This document shows, one piece after another, positions 9,080 to 17,786 of a stretch of DNA of 64,000 nt (positions are counted from its first letter, which is position 1; each line of letters opens with the position of its first letter). The translations under genes and the position numbers were made by a program. Under the pieces are notes generated by a model that had not been told where the DNA came from, ran no database searches, and saw only the letters and a list, made by a program, of their open reading frames with translations. Source of the stretch: Cylindrospermum sp. NIES-4074 (lineage in GTDB: Bacteria; Cyanobacteriota; Cyanobacteriia; Cyanobacteriales; Nostocaceae); NCBI GenBank assembly GCA_003994795.1, contig AP018269.1:434001-498000 (forward strand), in the 5' to 3' direction.

Positions 9080-10390
9080 ATTTGCTGCTTTCCAGTTTGC
9101 TAAGTCAGCCAAAGAGCGATCGCGATATCTGCCATATTTTTCGGGTTTACTTTTGATTTTCACACCCAAATCAGGCACAATACCAAAATTAGGCGGCATG
9201 GGTTGAAAATGCTTAGGGGAAGCGGAACTGATAAACTCAAACAGTGCCCCCATCATGGTTGTAGCAGGTAAGGCTAAAGGTTCCTTACCTAAAGCTAACC
9301 GTGCCGCATTAATTCCTGCCAAGCAGCCACCCGCAGCCGCTGCGGTGTAACCTTCAGTCCCAATCAATTGCCCAGCAGCTAACAAAGTGGGACGCTGTTT
9401 AAATTGCAGAGTTGTAGACAGCAGCTGGGGTGAATTAATAAAAGTATTGCGGTGCATTACTCCCAAACGCACAAATTCCGCTTTTTCCAAACCGGGAATT
9501 AGTTGGAAGATGCGTTTTTGTTCACCCCAACGCAGATTAGTTTGAAATCCTACCATGTTCCACAGTTGACCGGCTTTATCTTCTTGACGCAACTGGATGA
9601 CAGCATAGGGACGTTCTTCAGTGCGGCTGTCAGACAGTCCCACAGGCTTCAAGGGGCCATAGCGCATGGTATCTTCTCCCCGGTGCGCTAATTCTTCAAT
9701 GGGGAGACAGGCTTCAAAAAATTTCGCCGTTTCCCGTTCAAAATCCTTGAGTTCAGTTTGTTCAGCTTTGCAGAGTTCTTCCCGGAAGTGCAGATATTGC
9801 TCTTTGTTCATCGGACAGTTGAGATAAGCCGCTTCACCTTTGTCATAACGGGAAGCCATAAAAGCAATATCGCGGTTAATTGATTCTCCCACGATAATTG
9901 GGCTAGCGGCATCAAAAAAGCTGAGATATTCCATCCCCGTTAATTGACGCAAATCTGCTGCTAAGTCGGGACTTGTTAAAGGCCCACTTGCCAAAACGGC
10001 GATTCCTTCGGGAATGGTTTGCACTTCCCCCCGACGAAATTCAATTAAAGGATGGCTAGATAAGGTTTCTGTCAAGTCTTGGCCAAATTGCCCTCTATCT
10101 ACTGCTAGGGCACCACCAGCGGGGACTGCGTGTTCGTCAGCTTTGGAAATAACGATAGAACCAAGTTGACGCAATTCTTCGTGTAATAATCCCGCTGCGC
10201 GATCGCTTGCCATTGCCCCAAAAGAGTTACTACACACCAATTCTGCCAAATGTTCTGTATGGTGAGCAGGGCTGAAGCGCTTAGGGCGCATTTCATGGAG
10301 AATCACTGGTACTCCAGCTTGGGCTATTTGCCACGCTGCTTCTGTTCCAGCTAATCCACCTCCAATTACTTGTATGGGTTGCATTTCCAT
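9059..10390 (-). CDS. trmFO: methylenetetrahydrofolate-tRNA (uracil-54-C5) methyltransferase
   Basis: 443 aa, full length for the family. The N-terminal FAD motif is [17 protein letters not shown]. The family signatures [13 protein letters not shown] and the C-terminal [12 protein letters not shown] are present. It makes ribothymidine at tRNA position 54 using methylene-THF as carbon donor and FADH2 as reductant. It is monocistronic; the neighbouring plus-strand membrane gene converges on it and overlaps its last 21 bases. There is no unusual codon use or truncation. Confidence 0.97.
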   Translation of the reverse strand: MEMQPIQVIGGGLAGTEAAWQIAQAGVPVILHEMRPKRFSPAHHTEHLAELVCSNSFGAMASDRAAGLLHEELRQLGSIVISKADEHAVPAGGALAVDRGQFGQDLTETLSSHPLIEFRRGEVQTIPEGIAVLASGPLTSPDLAADLRQLTGMEYLSFFDAASPIIVGESINRDIAFMASRYDKGEAAYLNCPMNKEQYLHFREELCKAEQTELKDFERETAKFFEACLPIEELAHRGEDTMRYGPLKPVGLSDSRTEERPYAVIQLRQEDKAGQLWNMVGFQTNLRWGEQKRIFQLIPGLEKAEFVRLGVMHRNTFINSPQLLSTTLQFKQRPTLLAAGQLIGTEGYTAAAAGGCLAGINAARLALGKEPLALPATTMMGALFEFISSASPKHFQPMPPNFGIVPDLGVKIKSKPEKYGRYRDRSLADLANWKAANSISQIS

Positions 10391-10593
10391 AATTAGATTT
10401 ATAATTCCCGGTTTCGTTAAAGTTAAATTGCGGCTGAAAAGTCTATTATCAGCCTAGCGCCCTTTCCTCGGCAAATCCCAAAAAAGGCGTTCGGCACGGC
10501 AGGGACGGAGGCGATCGCTTATTCCTCTAGTAATTTCTGTAACAAAGTGTAATTTCCTCTCTCGGTCGTATTCACAACATTTCTACATCTGTT

Positions 10594-10620
10594 CAACCCT
10601 CGTAGATTGGCAAAGGTATT
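10594..10620. repeat. direct repeat copy 1 flanking lectin/IS region
   Basis: CCCTCGTAGATTGGCAAAGG at 10598 matches a second copy near 11769 with about three mismatches. The pair brackets about 1.17 kb that holds the IS1 remnant, a Tn7-like end and the lectin-like gene. Confidence 0.5.
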
Positions 10621-10677
10621 ATGAAAAGATTATATTTTTATCCTTAGTGTACTTGATCACAGCAGAAAGTGCTGTAC

Positions 10678-10800
10678 ATGACAAGAGTAGAAAATGAGAA
10701 TACACGTTTACGTCATTATCTGGCACGACTACATCGAAAAACATTATGCTATTCCAAACAATAGATATGCTCAAACATTCAGTTCTATTGTTACTTCATT
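10678..10800 (+). pseudogene. 3' remnant of an IS1-type transposase
   Basis: One frame reads TRVENENTRLRHYLARL then HRKTLCYSK, followed by a stop. The next frame continues IDMLKHSVLLLLH. These match the C-terminal catalytic end of IS1-family transposases as I remember them from cyanobacteria. A frameshift separates the two pieces, and the upstream DDE part is missing. Inactive. Confidence 0.65.
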
Positions 10801-10860
10801 AATTAAAGCGGCAATCATGTTCACCCTGCTGGAAAAGGCGATTTAGAAGGATCTGGGTCG

Positions 10861-10930
10861 GTGACAAACAGTTTGTCGCTTTGATCAAATAATCTGTCAC
10901 TCTATAGTTGCAACTCGAACCCACTACCCG
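10861..10930. other. possible remnant of a Tn7-like (type V-K CAST) transposon end
   Basis: GTGACAAACAGTTTGTCG (10861-10878) and, inverted, GTGACAGATTATTTGATC (10900-10883) resemble the TnsB-binding repeats at cyanobacterial CAST ends. Just beyond, the minus strand reads GGGTAGTGGGTTCGAGTT, like a tRNA T-arm fragment; CASTs insert beside tRNA genes. No tns or cas12k gene remains. Based on motif memory only. Confidence 0.35.
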
Positions 10931-11136
10931 AAAAATAAAACTATTGACATACAGCTATATCTATAAAAAGAGATAAAAGCTACTTCAATGAAAAATCTAA
11001 TATTTACTAAGTTTGAAATGTTTGTGGTTGAATTTTAAGTGTCTTAACTGTCCTTGCATTCTCATAAACATTTTGAAATCTTAAAAGCATGAGGTGCGCT
11101 GAGATAGACTCCAAGCCGCTTACACCACAGCATTTG

Positions 11137-11262
11137 TCAAGCTAAACGCCTTAAGCCAGCGACTATATGTGCCGCTGCAATAGTATTCCCCCCTGGACTG
11201 ATGTCTTGAGGCGAACACTGTTGTGCTGAGTTGTCTTTGGCGTTGACAAAAACCGTATTCAT
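11137..11262 (-). CDS. possible 41-aa small protein
   Basis: The open frame starts at ATG 11262 and ends at TGA 11137. It begins MNTVFVNAKDNSAQQ and ends GGNTIAAAHIVAGLRRLA. The composition is gene-like, with a polar first half and a small hydrophobic Ala/Gly-rich end after a Gly-Gly, but the ribosome site is weak. It is divergent from, and overlaps the upstream region of, the lectin-like gene. It could be a small secreted or bacteriocin-like peptide or a chance frame. Confidence 0.3.
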   Translation of the reverse strand: MNTVFVNAKDNSAQQCSPQDISPGGNTIAAAHIVAGLRRLA

Positions 11263-11299
11263 TCATTTTCAAAACCTAGTAATTTTCGGAGGTCAGATC

Positions 11300-11623
11300 A
11301 TGGTAGCAACAGCTAGCAAAACTCAGATATTATCAGTATTGGATCAACGTGCTGGGATTATTGATCCTTTAGATGCAGATCGTAAAAGAAATACTTGGCA
11401 TAAGGTGACATATGATGTGCCTTTTGATAGCAACAAGAAAGTAATAGTTATACCAATGACCCAAACCTACAGGGGAAACGGTACACCTGGCTTAAGAATC
11501 CAAAATGTAACTCCTTTAGGTTTTGAGATCCGCTTTGACGAAGTTGTTGGTACTGGCAATCTATCTGATGGTGCTCATACCACTGATGTAGTCGGTTGGG
11601 TAGCTTATGGACTACAACTCTAA
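11300..11623 (+). CDS. H-type-lectin-like beta-sandwich protein
   Basis: 107 aa from ATG 11300, which has GGAGG seven bases upstream; longer upstream starts lack this. There is no signal peptide. The body shows WHKVTYDVPF, KVIVIPMT, LRIQNVTPLGFEIRF and VGWVAYG, the strand pattern of H-type lectins and related ligand-binding beta-sandwiches in secreted bacterial proteins. It probably binds a glycan, but that is inference from the fold. It lies alone between two decayed or repeat-rich gaps and is bracketed by a 23-bp direct repeat, so it may be an acquired accessory gene. Confidence 0.7.
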   Translation: MVATASKTQILSVLDQRAGIIDPLDADRKRNTWHKVTYDVPFDSNKKVIVIPMTQTYRGNGTPGLRIQNVTPLGFEIRFDEVVGTGNLSDGAHTTDVVGWVAYGLQL

Positions 11624-11981
11624 ATAGAAATTTCAGTAGAGCCAATCAAGAAACAACTTTGACAATTTGCTATTTAGAAAGCTTACTAAGTAAGCATTTC
11701 TAACTTAATAAAGTCAAGGTTATTTCTTGATCAGCTCTTCCAGAAAAGGGAGTTAATACATCAACTCACCCTCGTAAATCGGCGAAGGTATGTTAGAGTA
11801 ATCCACTTTCATAAATTATCCTGTAGGGCGGGCGCACTTCGACAAGCTCAGTACAAGTCTTGCCTGCCCCCAAACATAAGAGACTTATGTTCTACAAAAT
11901 ATTTGGTCGCGCTTTGTGCGTAAGTCCTGATTAAGCTAAAGTTGCAAATAACCGTGCATCTTCAGCTAGGAGGAAAAAATC
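11624..11981. other. intergenic gap with repeat remnants
   Basis: No gene is seen. It holds direct-repeat copy 2 (ACCCTCGTAAATCGGCGAAG from 11768). Near 11880-11935 is a decayed element whose right end TGCGTAAGTCCT matches the GGACTTACGCA MITE family. Confidence 0.5.
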
Positions 11982-12983
11982 GTGAAAGCAGTCCTAATGA
12001 CAGCAGCAGGCAGTCCAGAAGTACTGCAACTACAAGAAGTCCCCAAACCCAGCCCCGGAAATACAGAACTGTTAGTCCGCTTAGTAGCAGCTGGCATTAA
12101 CCCCATCGATACCAAACTGAGAAGCCGAGGCACATTCTACCCCGAACAAATGCCAGCCATTTTGGGATGTGACGGGGCAGGAATCGTTGAGGCAGTGGGT
12201 GCAAGCGTTCAGCGTTTTCGCTCAGGCGATGAAGTATATTTTTGCTATGGCGGTTTAGGCGCGCACCAAGGCAACTATGCAGAATATACCGTTGTTGATG
12301 AGCGGTTTGTTGCCCGCAAACCCACTTCCGTCTCCTTTGCCGAAGCCGCAGCAGCGCCGCTAGTATTAATCACCGCTTGGGAAGCATTATATGAACGGGG
12401 ACGACTAGAACCAAAAGAAAAAGTTTTGATTCATGCCGGTGCAGGTGGAGTGGGTCATGTAGCCATTCAATTAGCAAAACTCAAAGGTGCAGATGTTGCC
12501 ACTACTATTGGTTCAGCAGAAAAAGCCAAATTCGTCAAACAATTAGGTGCTGACGAAGTAATCTTTTACAAACAAACAGACTTTGTGCAAGCAGCTTTAG
12601 ATTGGACAAACGGCGAAGGTGTAGACTTAGCCTTTGATACCGTCGGTGGGGAAACCTTTCACAAAACCTTTCCAGCAGTGCGGGTATATGGCGATATCGT
12701 CACCATTCTCGAACCAGATGCCAAAACCGTTTGGAAAACCGCCAGAGTGCGTAATCTCCGCATCGGTTTAGAATTAATGCTCACACCAATGCTACTCGGA
12801 TTAACAGAAAGCCTCCAGCACCACGGTGAAATACTCCAACAATCTGCCACTTGGATAGATGAAGGTAAGTTAAAAATCCATGTAAGTCACCAATTTCCCC
12901 TCAAAGAAGCAGCAAAAGCACACCAATTACTAGAAACTGGGTCTATCACGGGTAAAATTGTTCTGCTAATTAGCGATGAATGA
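11982..12983 (+). CDS. zinc-free MDR oxidoreductase (quinone oxidoreductase-like)
   Basis: 333 aa medium-chain dehydrogenase/reductase of the zeta-crystallin branch. GTG 11982 follows a strong AGGAGG. The N-terminal GroES-like domain carries GINPIDTKLR and LGCDGAGIVEAVG. The Rossmann motif HAGAGGVGHVAIQLA is at about residues 147-161. There is no cysteine-rich structural zinc loop. NADPH-dependent reduction of quinones or other electrophiles is the usual activity, but the substrate cannot be told from sequence. It is followed after 12 bases by the TTG of the pentapeptide-repeat gene, though that overlap region is repeat-derived. Confidence 0.88.
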   Translation: MKAVLMTAAGSPEVLQLQEVPKPSPGNTELLVRLVAAGINPIDTKLRSRGTFYPEQMPAILGCDGAGIVEAVGASVQRFRSGDEVYFCYGGLGAHQGNYAEYTVVDERFVARKPTSVSFAEAAAAPLVLITAWEALYERGRLEPKEKVLIHAGAGGVGHVAIQLAKLKGADVATTIGSAEKAKFVKQLGADEVIFYKQTDFVQAALDWTNGEGVDLAFDTVGGETFHKTFPAVRVYGDIVTILEPDAKTVWKTARVRNLRIGLELMLTPMLLGLTESLQHHGEILQQSATWIDEGKLKIHVSHQFPLKEAAKAHQLLETGSITGKIVLLISDE

Positions 12984-12995
12984 TCAGCAGGCAAG

Positions 12996-15233
12996 TTGAA
13001 TAAAATATGTTTTCAACGCAGAGACACGCAGAGGTTAAACGCAGAGGTTCGCAAAGTTTCTCTGCGTTCCTTTGCGCTTTCCTTAGCGATACTCTGCGTT
13101 TGTCTCTTTCTTCTCCCCCTCCCAGCAGCAGCACAAACCCCACTAGAACGCACTCCCTTAACCCTGGAACTGTTGCAAGAGCGACTACGTACACCAACAG
13201 TCCGCGAAGGCAACTTGGCTGTAGATTTGCGGCAAATGGTCATAGATTTGCGACCGGAGAATGGCAGCTTTCGTGATGCTTTTTACCAACTGCTGCGAAA
13301 AGAATTGCAAAAAACTGGTGTCAAACCTTTGGGTTTAGACCTAAGTAATTCTCTGGTGCAGGGGGATTTTGTCGGTAGCGATTTGGGTTTGAGAACACCT
13401 CTGTATGCTCAAGCTATTGCCCCAATTTTCACTGCTACTGAACAAGAACAACTGGAACGGTTGCGTTTGGTTTGCTTGCAGTCATTAGCGATCGCCTTAC
13501 CCAATTCTAAAGACTGTCGATCGCTTTTAGCAACTGAGTCCCATACCTCCAGTGATATCAGCGTCTTCCGTGGTGCTTTAACCCTGGTGCAGACTCGTTT
13601 TAATGGACAAGTGCAGTTTCGCAATACTTTCTTTCTTCAGTCTGTGGATGTCCAAGGTGCCACCTTTATTCAACCGACTAACTGGACAGAAACCAGATTT
13701 AGCCGTCCTGTGAGTTTCTCCGCTGCTAATTTCCGGCAATTGAGCAATTTTCAAGGCAGTATATTCTTTGACAAAGCCAATTTTAAACAAGCTACATTTC
13801 AAGAAACTGCCGATTTTCAAGGTGCTATATTTGTAAATAATTCTAACTTTAACCAAGCTAAATTTAAGCAGTTGGCTAGATTTAGTAATGTGCAGTGGCA
13901 AGGAAATGCTGATTTTTCAAATGTGCGTTTTTTCAATCAAGCACAGTTTACTAAAGCAAATTTTAATCAAGTTTTATCGCTTGCAGAAGCAACTTTTGAA
14001 CAAGCTGTAATTTTTCGTGAAACCCAATTTGATCAAGCTGTAAATTTGCAAGGTGCTAACATTCTCAATCAAGCAGATTTTAGCGATGCTAAGTTTGCTC
14101 AAGCTGCTTTTTTAGATGTATCTGGGTTGACTTTTAACTCTAATCAAGCGAAAATTTTAGGTAATCCTGGTCAGATTGGGAAAATGTTTTACATCCCCAC
14201 ATTACAAGGTAATCAAAATATCTTGCGGAATTTGGGGCAAAATTTCCGTCAGCAACAGCAAGTAGCTGATGCCAATCAGTTAGAGTACACAAAACAACGA
14301 TTACGATTAATAGAATTAAGCCGTCAGTTGGTAGCAACAAATATTAATAGTGCCAACCTGGCTAGTTTGGTTCATTTGGGTTTTAGTCTCACCCAAGCGA
14401 AAGCAATCAAACAGCAACGTCAGATCCAAGCGTTTCGCAACCGTAGCGAGTTACTAATTTTAGCAGATATCGATTTAGAAACATATACTCAACTTAGCGA
14501 TCGCCTAATTGTGAGTCAACCTCTTTCCTTGGGTGGCTGGTTGGTAAAGGCTTCAGGCTGGTTGACATTGAGTGTCCTGCTGCTGCTGAGTGGCTATGGG
14601 ACAAGCTTTTGGTTAGTGTTTGGGGTGGGGGGAATTGCGATCGCTTACTTCGGCTTACTATTTTGGCTAGTTGACCGCTATCGCCGTCTGCGTCCCTTAC
14701 CCATTATTCCCACATCTTATGAAACTATTTGCATATTAGTGAGTTTTAGCTTTTTAACATTCTTTAGTTTACTAGCCATCTTTCGCAACTCTGAACAGCC
14801 TTGGCTCACTTTAGGCTGTCTATTAATTATTATTTTCCCTATACCAATAACTTTATTATGCCGACTTTATCAGCAAGGACGTTATCATAAATTAATGGAT
14901 ATTTCCTATTTTACAGAAGATGGGACTTTGCGACAATTACGCTTACTAATTGGGCGCTTGCCAGTAATCCCTAGAAATCCCACATTCCGCGAAAGATATA
15001 TGCCTTTATTGTGGAATCGCCGTTGGAATTGGCTCAATTATTATGACTTTAGTCTCAATAATCTTGTGAAATTGGGATTTAACGACATTCGTCTGCGGGA
15101 CGAACATCTTCCTGGCATTATTGCTGCACTTGCCTGGTATCAATGGAGTTTAGGTTTACTTTATATCACCCTAGTTTTGTGGACTCTCTCCCGCACAATT
15201 CCTGGCTTGAATTTGTTGATTTATCTGAAGTAA
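12996..15233 (+). CDS. pentapeptide-repeat membrane protein with HhH-like region
   Basis: 745 aa. A signal peptide is visible at about residues 22-47 (FALSLAILCVCLFLLPLPAAAQ). The region from about 200 to 370 is built of pentapeptide-type repeats (ADFSN, ANFNQ, AKFKQ, ATFEQ), expected to fold as a right-handed quadrilateral beta-helix. Residues 450-505 (LGFSLTQAKAIKQQ, then FRNRSELLILADI) resemble a helix-hairpin-helix pair. Four or five transmembrane helices follow (about 510-640 and near the C-terminus). No ATG lies near the start; TTG 12996 or a downstream codon must serve. The first 35 codons lie inside a dispersed repeat, so the true start is uncertain. Function unknown. Confidence 0.8.
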   Translation: MNKICFQRRDTQRLNAEVRKVSLRSFALSLAILCVCLFLLPLPAAAQTPLERTPLTLELLQERLRTPTVREGNLAVDLRQMVIDLRPENGSFRDAFYQLLRKELQKTGVKPLGLDLSNSLVQGDFVGSDLGLRTPLYAQAIAPIFTATEQEQLERLRLVCLQSLAIALPNSKDCRSLLATESHTSSDISVFRGALTLVQTRFNGQVQFRNTFFLQSVDVQGATFIQPTNWTETRFSRPVSFSAANFRQLSNFQGSIFFDKANFKQATFQETADFQGAIFVNNSNFNQAKFKQLARFSNVQWQGNADFSNVRFFNQAQFTKANFNQVLSLAEATFEQAVIFRETQFDQAVNLQGANILNQADFSDAKFAQAAFLDVSGLTFNSNQAKILGNPGQIGKMFYIPTLQGNQNILRNLGQNFRQQQQVADANQLEYTKQRLRLIELSRQLVATNINSANLASLVHLGFSLTQAKAIKQQRQIQAFRNRSELLILADIDLETYTQLSDRLIVSQPLSLGGWLVKASGWLTLSVLLLLSGYGTSFWLVFGVGGIAIAYFGLLFWLVDRYRRLRPLPIIPTSYETICILVSFSFLTFFSLLAIFRNSEQPWLTLGCLLIIIFPIPITLLCRLYQQGRYHKLMDISYFTEDGTLRQLRLLIGRLPVIPRNPTFRERYMPLLWNRRWNWLNYYDFSLNNLVKLGFNDIRLRDEHLPGIIAALAWYQWSLGLLYITLVLWTLSRTIPGLNLLIYLK
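13008..13110. repeat. dispersed ACGCAGAG-type repeat
   Basis: Contains ACGCAGAGACACGCAGAG and, inverted, CTCTGCGTTCCTTTGCGC, a repeat common in Nostoc genomes. It overlaps the 5' end of the pentapeptide-repeat gene and encodes part of its signal peptide. Confidence 0.75.
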
Positions 15234-15239
15234 TTTAAA

Positions 15240-15393
15240 TAGGATATTTCTAAAGTACCAAGTCGCATCGAGATCCCCCTAAATCTCACTTTTTAAGGGG
15301 GACTTTCGACTCCAGTCCCCCCCTTTTTAAGGGGGGCTAGGGGGGATCTAACTATTTTTGATACATCACCAACGACTTTTACAACATCCTCTA
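15240..15393. repeat. MITE-like element of the AGAGGATGT family (copy 1)
   Basis: The left end TAGGATATTTCTAAAGT and the inverted right end TAGAGGATGTTGTAAAAGT are related. The core has a long GGGGG/CCCCC palindrome around TTTTTAA, and GGTGATGTATCAA is shared with the copy at 24012. It lies between convergent genes and could also terminate both. Confidence 0.65.
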
Positions 15394-15419
15394 AAGAAGG
15401 CAGTTCCTAATTCTTAACT

Positions 15420-17618
15420 TCAGGATTTGATAGTGCTGATATATTTATCTTTAATCATACTTGCTTGAGAGTCATCATCCTCAGTGAAATAGTAGTAGCT
15501 GTAAGGTTCATTTTTAGGAATTACACCATTCACAACCTGTCCTAAGACATTCTGACCAGATTTTTCTAAAAGTTCCTTAGCAAAAGTTGCATTTACCGAA
15601 TTGACCACACCTGGACGAACTACTAATAAAACACCGTCAGCCATTTGACCTAAAGTAGCGGCATCAGCACCAACATTTAATGAAGGAGCATCAATAATTA
15701 CGAACTCATAGTTAGCAGCAAAAGTTTCCATCAACGCTGCCATTCGTTTTGAGTCTAGGAGAGATGCTGGACTAGGAGGAACTACACCAGAAGTTAGGAC
15801 ATCTAAATTATCCATAACTTTTTTAATAGCCATTTTGATTTCAGTTTGCCCAATAATCAAATTACTTAAACCTTGATTATTGGTTATTTCCCAGATTTTA
15901 TCCTGAACTGGACGGTGCAAATCTCCATCTATCAATAATACTTTACGCTCTATCTGTGCCATTGCTACAGCTAAATTAGCGGCTACTGTTGACTTGCCTT
16001 CTTTGGGCACAGAACTAGTGACAACAATAACTTTTAACTCTTTATCAGCGCTCATAAACTTCAGATTGGCTCTGAGCATTCGATAAGCTTCACTAACTGG
16101 TGAACGCGGCTTATCTCTAACAAGAATCTTGGGAATAGATAAGTCCAAATCTTCCTTGGCAGAAGTAGGTTTTGGGGATTTGTTAACATTAGGAATTACT
16201 CCTAATAAAGTCAATTCCAACAATTCTTTAGCCTCGTCAACAGTCTTGATAGATTTATCTCTTGCTTCCAAAAGTAAAATACTCGTCAACCCTGCCAAGA
16301 CAGCTAGTAAACTACCGCTCACGTAAGAAATCATCACTGAAGAAGGAATAGCTTTTTCTGGAATTTGAGCTTCAGCTATCTTACTAGCGTTACCTACGTT
16401 CTGATTTTCGGCAATGCGGCTTTCTTGGAACTTTTGTAAAAGAAGTGAATAGGTAGATTGAGATGCTTGGACTTTGCGTTCTAACTGCCGATGTTGTTGG
16501 TCTAATCTAGGCAGAATGTTTAACCTTTCTCTATAATTAGCTTGTAACTTTACTAAAGTAGCAGCTTGACTAATTAAACCCTTATGGGTTGATTCTAACC
16601 TGACAAGTTCAGCAGTGAGTTGTTGTTGCAGCGCTCCAATCTGCAATATTTTATTCAATTGTGGTTTATTCTTGCCAAGTATTTCTTGAACTCGATTTTT
16701 CAGTAAATTTTTTAAGGCTTGTTGCTTGCTTTCTAAATTAATAATTTCGGGATGATTGCTCAAGAAAATAGTGCGTTTAGCTGCAAGTTGAGACTCTAGC
16801 TGCTGGATTTCTCTGAGCATATCTTGCACACCAGAAGACTGGCTGAGGGAAGTCATAGTGATCGCCTGCTGGGAATTCATATTTAATTGCTTACGGATGT
16901 CTTGAGATTGTGCATTTACATCAGCAATTTGAGATTGGTTTTGGCTAATTTGCTGTTGCAATTCTGTAATTAATTCTAGTGCCCTAGTTGCTTCCTCTTT
17001 CAGATCAACAACTTTGTTCTTTTCTTTAAAGTTTGCTAATTCTGCTTCTGCTTGACGGACAATTAATTCAGCTTTGGGCATCTGTTGAACTATAAATTTG
17101 CGTGCAGCTACTGCTTCTGTTCTGTGGGAAGAGATATTATGTTCTAAATATGCATCCATTAAGGTATTTACAACCTTTGCTGCGATAACTGGATCTGCAT
17201 GTTTATAGGAAACTTGTAAAATATCAGTTCTTTCAAGTTCTTTTATAGTCAACTGGCTGATAAAATTATTATAGTTGAGGGTATTACCGTTATTATCTTT
17301 GAGATTAAGCTTATCTATAGTTTTTTGGACTACAGGGAGAGAACGGATAATTTCTATTTCTGTGGTGAGAGGATTACTCTGAGTTTGAGCTACCGATTCT
17401 AGCCTACCTATTTCTGTTCCTAATCCGGTTATAGAAGATAGCGGATTTGTTCCTTGAAACAGCAGTTTACCTTCTGCCTCATAAGTAGATTTTTTAAAAG
17501 AAAATGGTATAACCGAGATGAGGAAAACTGGTATAGATATGCCTATAGCGCATAGCCAGCGCCTTTGTATTATCTGTAAATATGTTTCGATGCCTACAAA
17601 AGATTTTTGTGATTTCAT
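15420..17618 (-). CDS. Wzc-type polysaccharide co-polymerase / tyrosine autokinase
   Basis: 732 aa. An N-terminal Wzz domain lies between two transmembrane helices (about 20-40 and 425-450), with a long coiled-coil periplasmic region between (about 190-410). The cytoplasmic BY-kinase domain has Walker A VPKEGKST (537-544), Walker A' LLIDGD (562-567) and Walker B VIIDAP (641-646). The C-terminal tyrosine cluster (Tyr706, 708, 709, 710, 726) is the expected autophosphorylation tail. It controls chain length and export of the polymer made by the locus. It is the last gene of the minus-strand exopolysaccharide block. No Wzb-like phosphatase or Wza pore gene is nearby. Confidence 0.93.
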   Translation of the reverse strand: MKSQKSFVGIETYLQIIQRRWLCAIGISIPVFLISVIPFSFKKSTYEAEGKLLFQGTNPLSSITGLGTEIGRLESVAQTQSNPLTTEIEIIRSLPVVQKTIDKLNLKDNNGNTLNYNNFISQLTIKELERTDILQVSYKHADPVIAAKVVNTLMDAYLEHNISSHRTEAVAARKFIVQQMPKAELIVRQAEAELANFKEKNKVVDLKEEATRALELITELQQQISQNQSQIADVNAQSQDIRKQLNMNSQQAITMTSLSQSSGVQDMLREIQQLESQLAAKRTIFLSNHPEIINLESKQQALKNLLKNRVQEILGKNKPQLNKILQIGALQQQLTAELVRLESTHKGLISQAATLVKLQANYRERLNILPRLDQQHRQLERKVQASQSTYSLLLQKFQESRIAENQNVGNASKIAEAQIPEKAIPSSVMISYVSGSLLAVLAGLTSILLLEARDKSIKTVDEAKELLELTLLGVIPNVNKSPKPTSAKEDLDLSIPKILVRDKPRSPVSEAYRMLRANLKFMSADKELKVIVVTSSVPKEGKSTVAANLAVAMAQIERKVLLIDGDLHRPVQDKIWEITNNQGLSNLIIGQTEIKMAIKKVMDNLDVLTSGVVPPSPASLLDSKRMAALMETFAANYEFVIIDAPSLNVGADAATLGQMADGVLLVVRPGVVNSVNATFAKELLEKSGQNVLGQVVNGVIPKNEPYSYYYFTEDDDSQASMIKDKYISTIKS

Positions 17619-17697
17619 AAATAGGTTTTACCTGTTTAATTATTAATAGATATTCTGCATTTAAGCTGCATAATTAGGGCGGGCTGTTTAGCCCAAA

Positions 17698-17738
17698 GCC
17701 ACTTGCTACAACCGGGGAAACCCTGGCAATGCAGTGGC
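17698..17738. repeat. GCCASTTGCTACAAC palindromic repeat (copy 1)
   Basis: GCCACTTGCTACAACCGGGG pairs imperfectly with CCCTGGCAATGCAGTGGC. Related copies lie at 25712 and 38568. It forms a hairpin in the gap upstream of the Wzc gene. Confidence 0.6.
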
Positions 17739-17786
17739 TCCCCCACAAGATTTTGATGAAATCGAAATATGCAAATTAGATGTGTT

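Noticed and set aside
10905-10930. Possible tRNA gene
   Set aside because: Only a T-arm-like string is present; no acceptor, D or anticodon arms can be folded.
12970-13243. Minus-strand frames over the start of the pentapeptide-repeat gene
   Set aside because: They read the opposite strand of the ACGCAGAG dispersed repeat.
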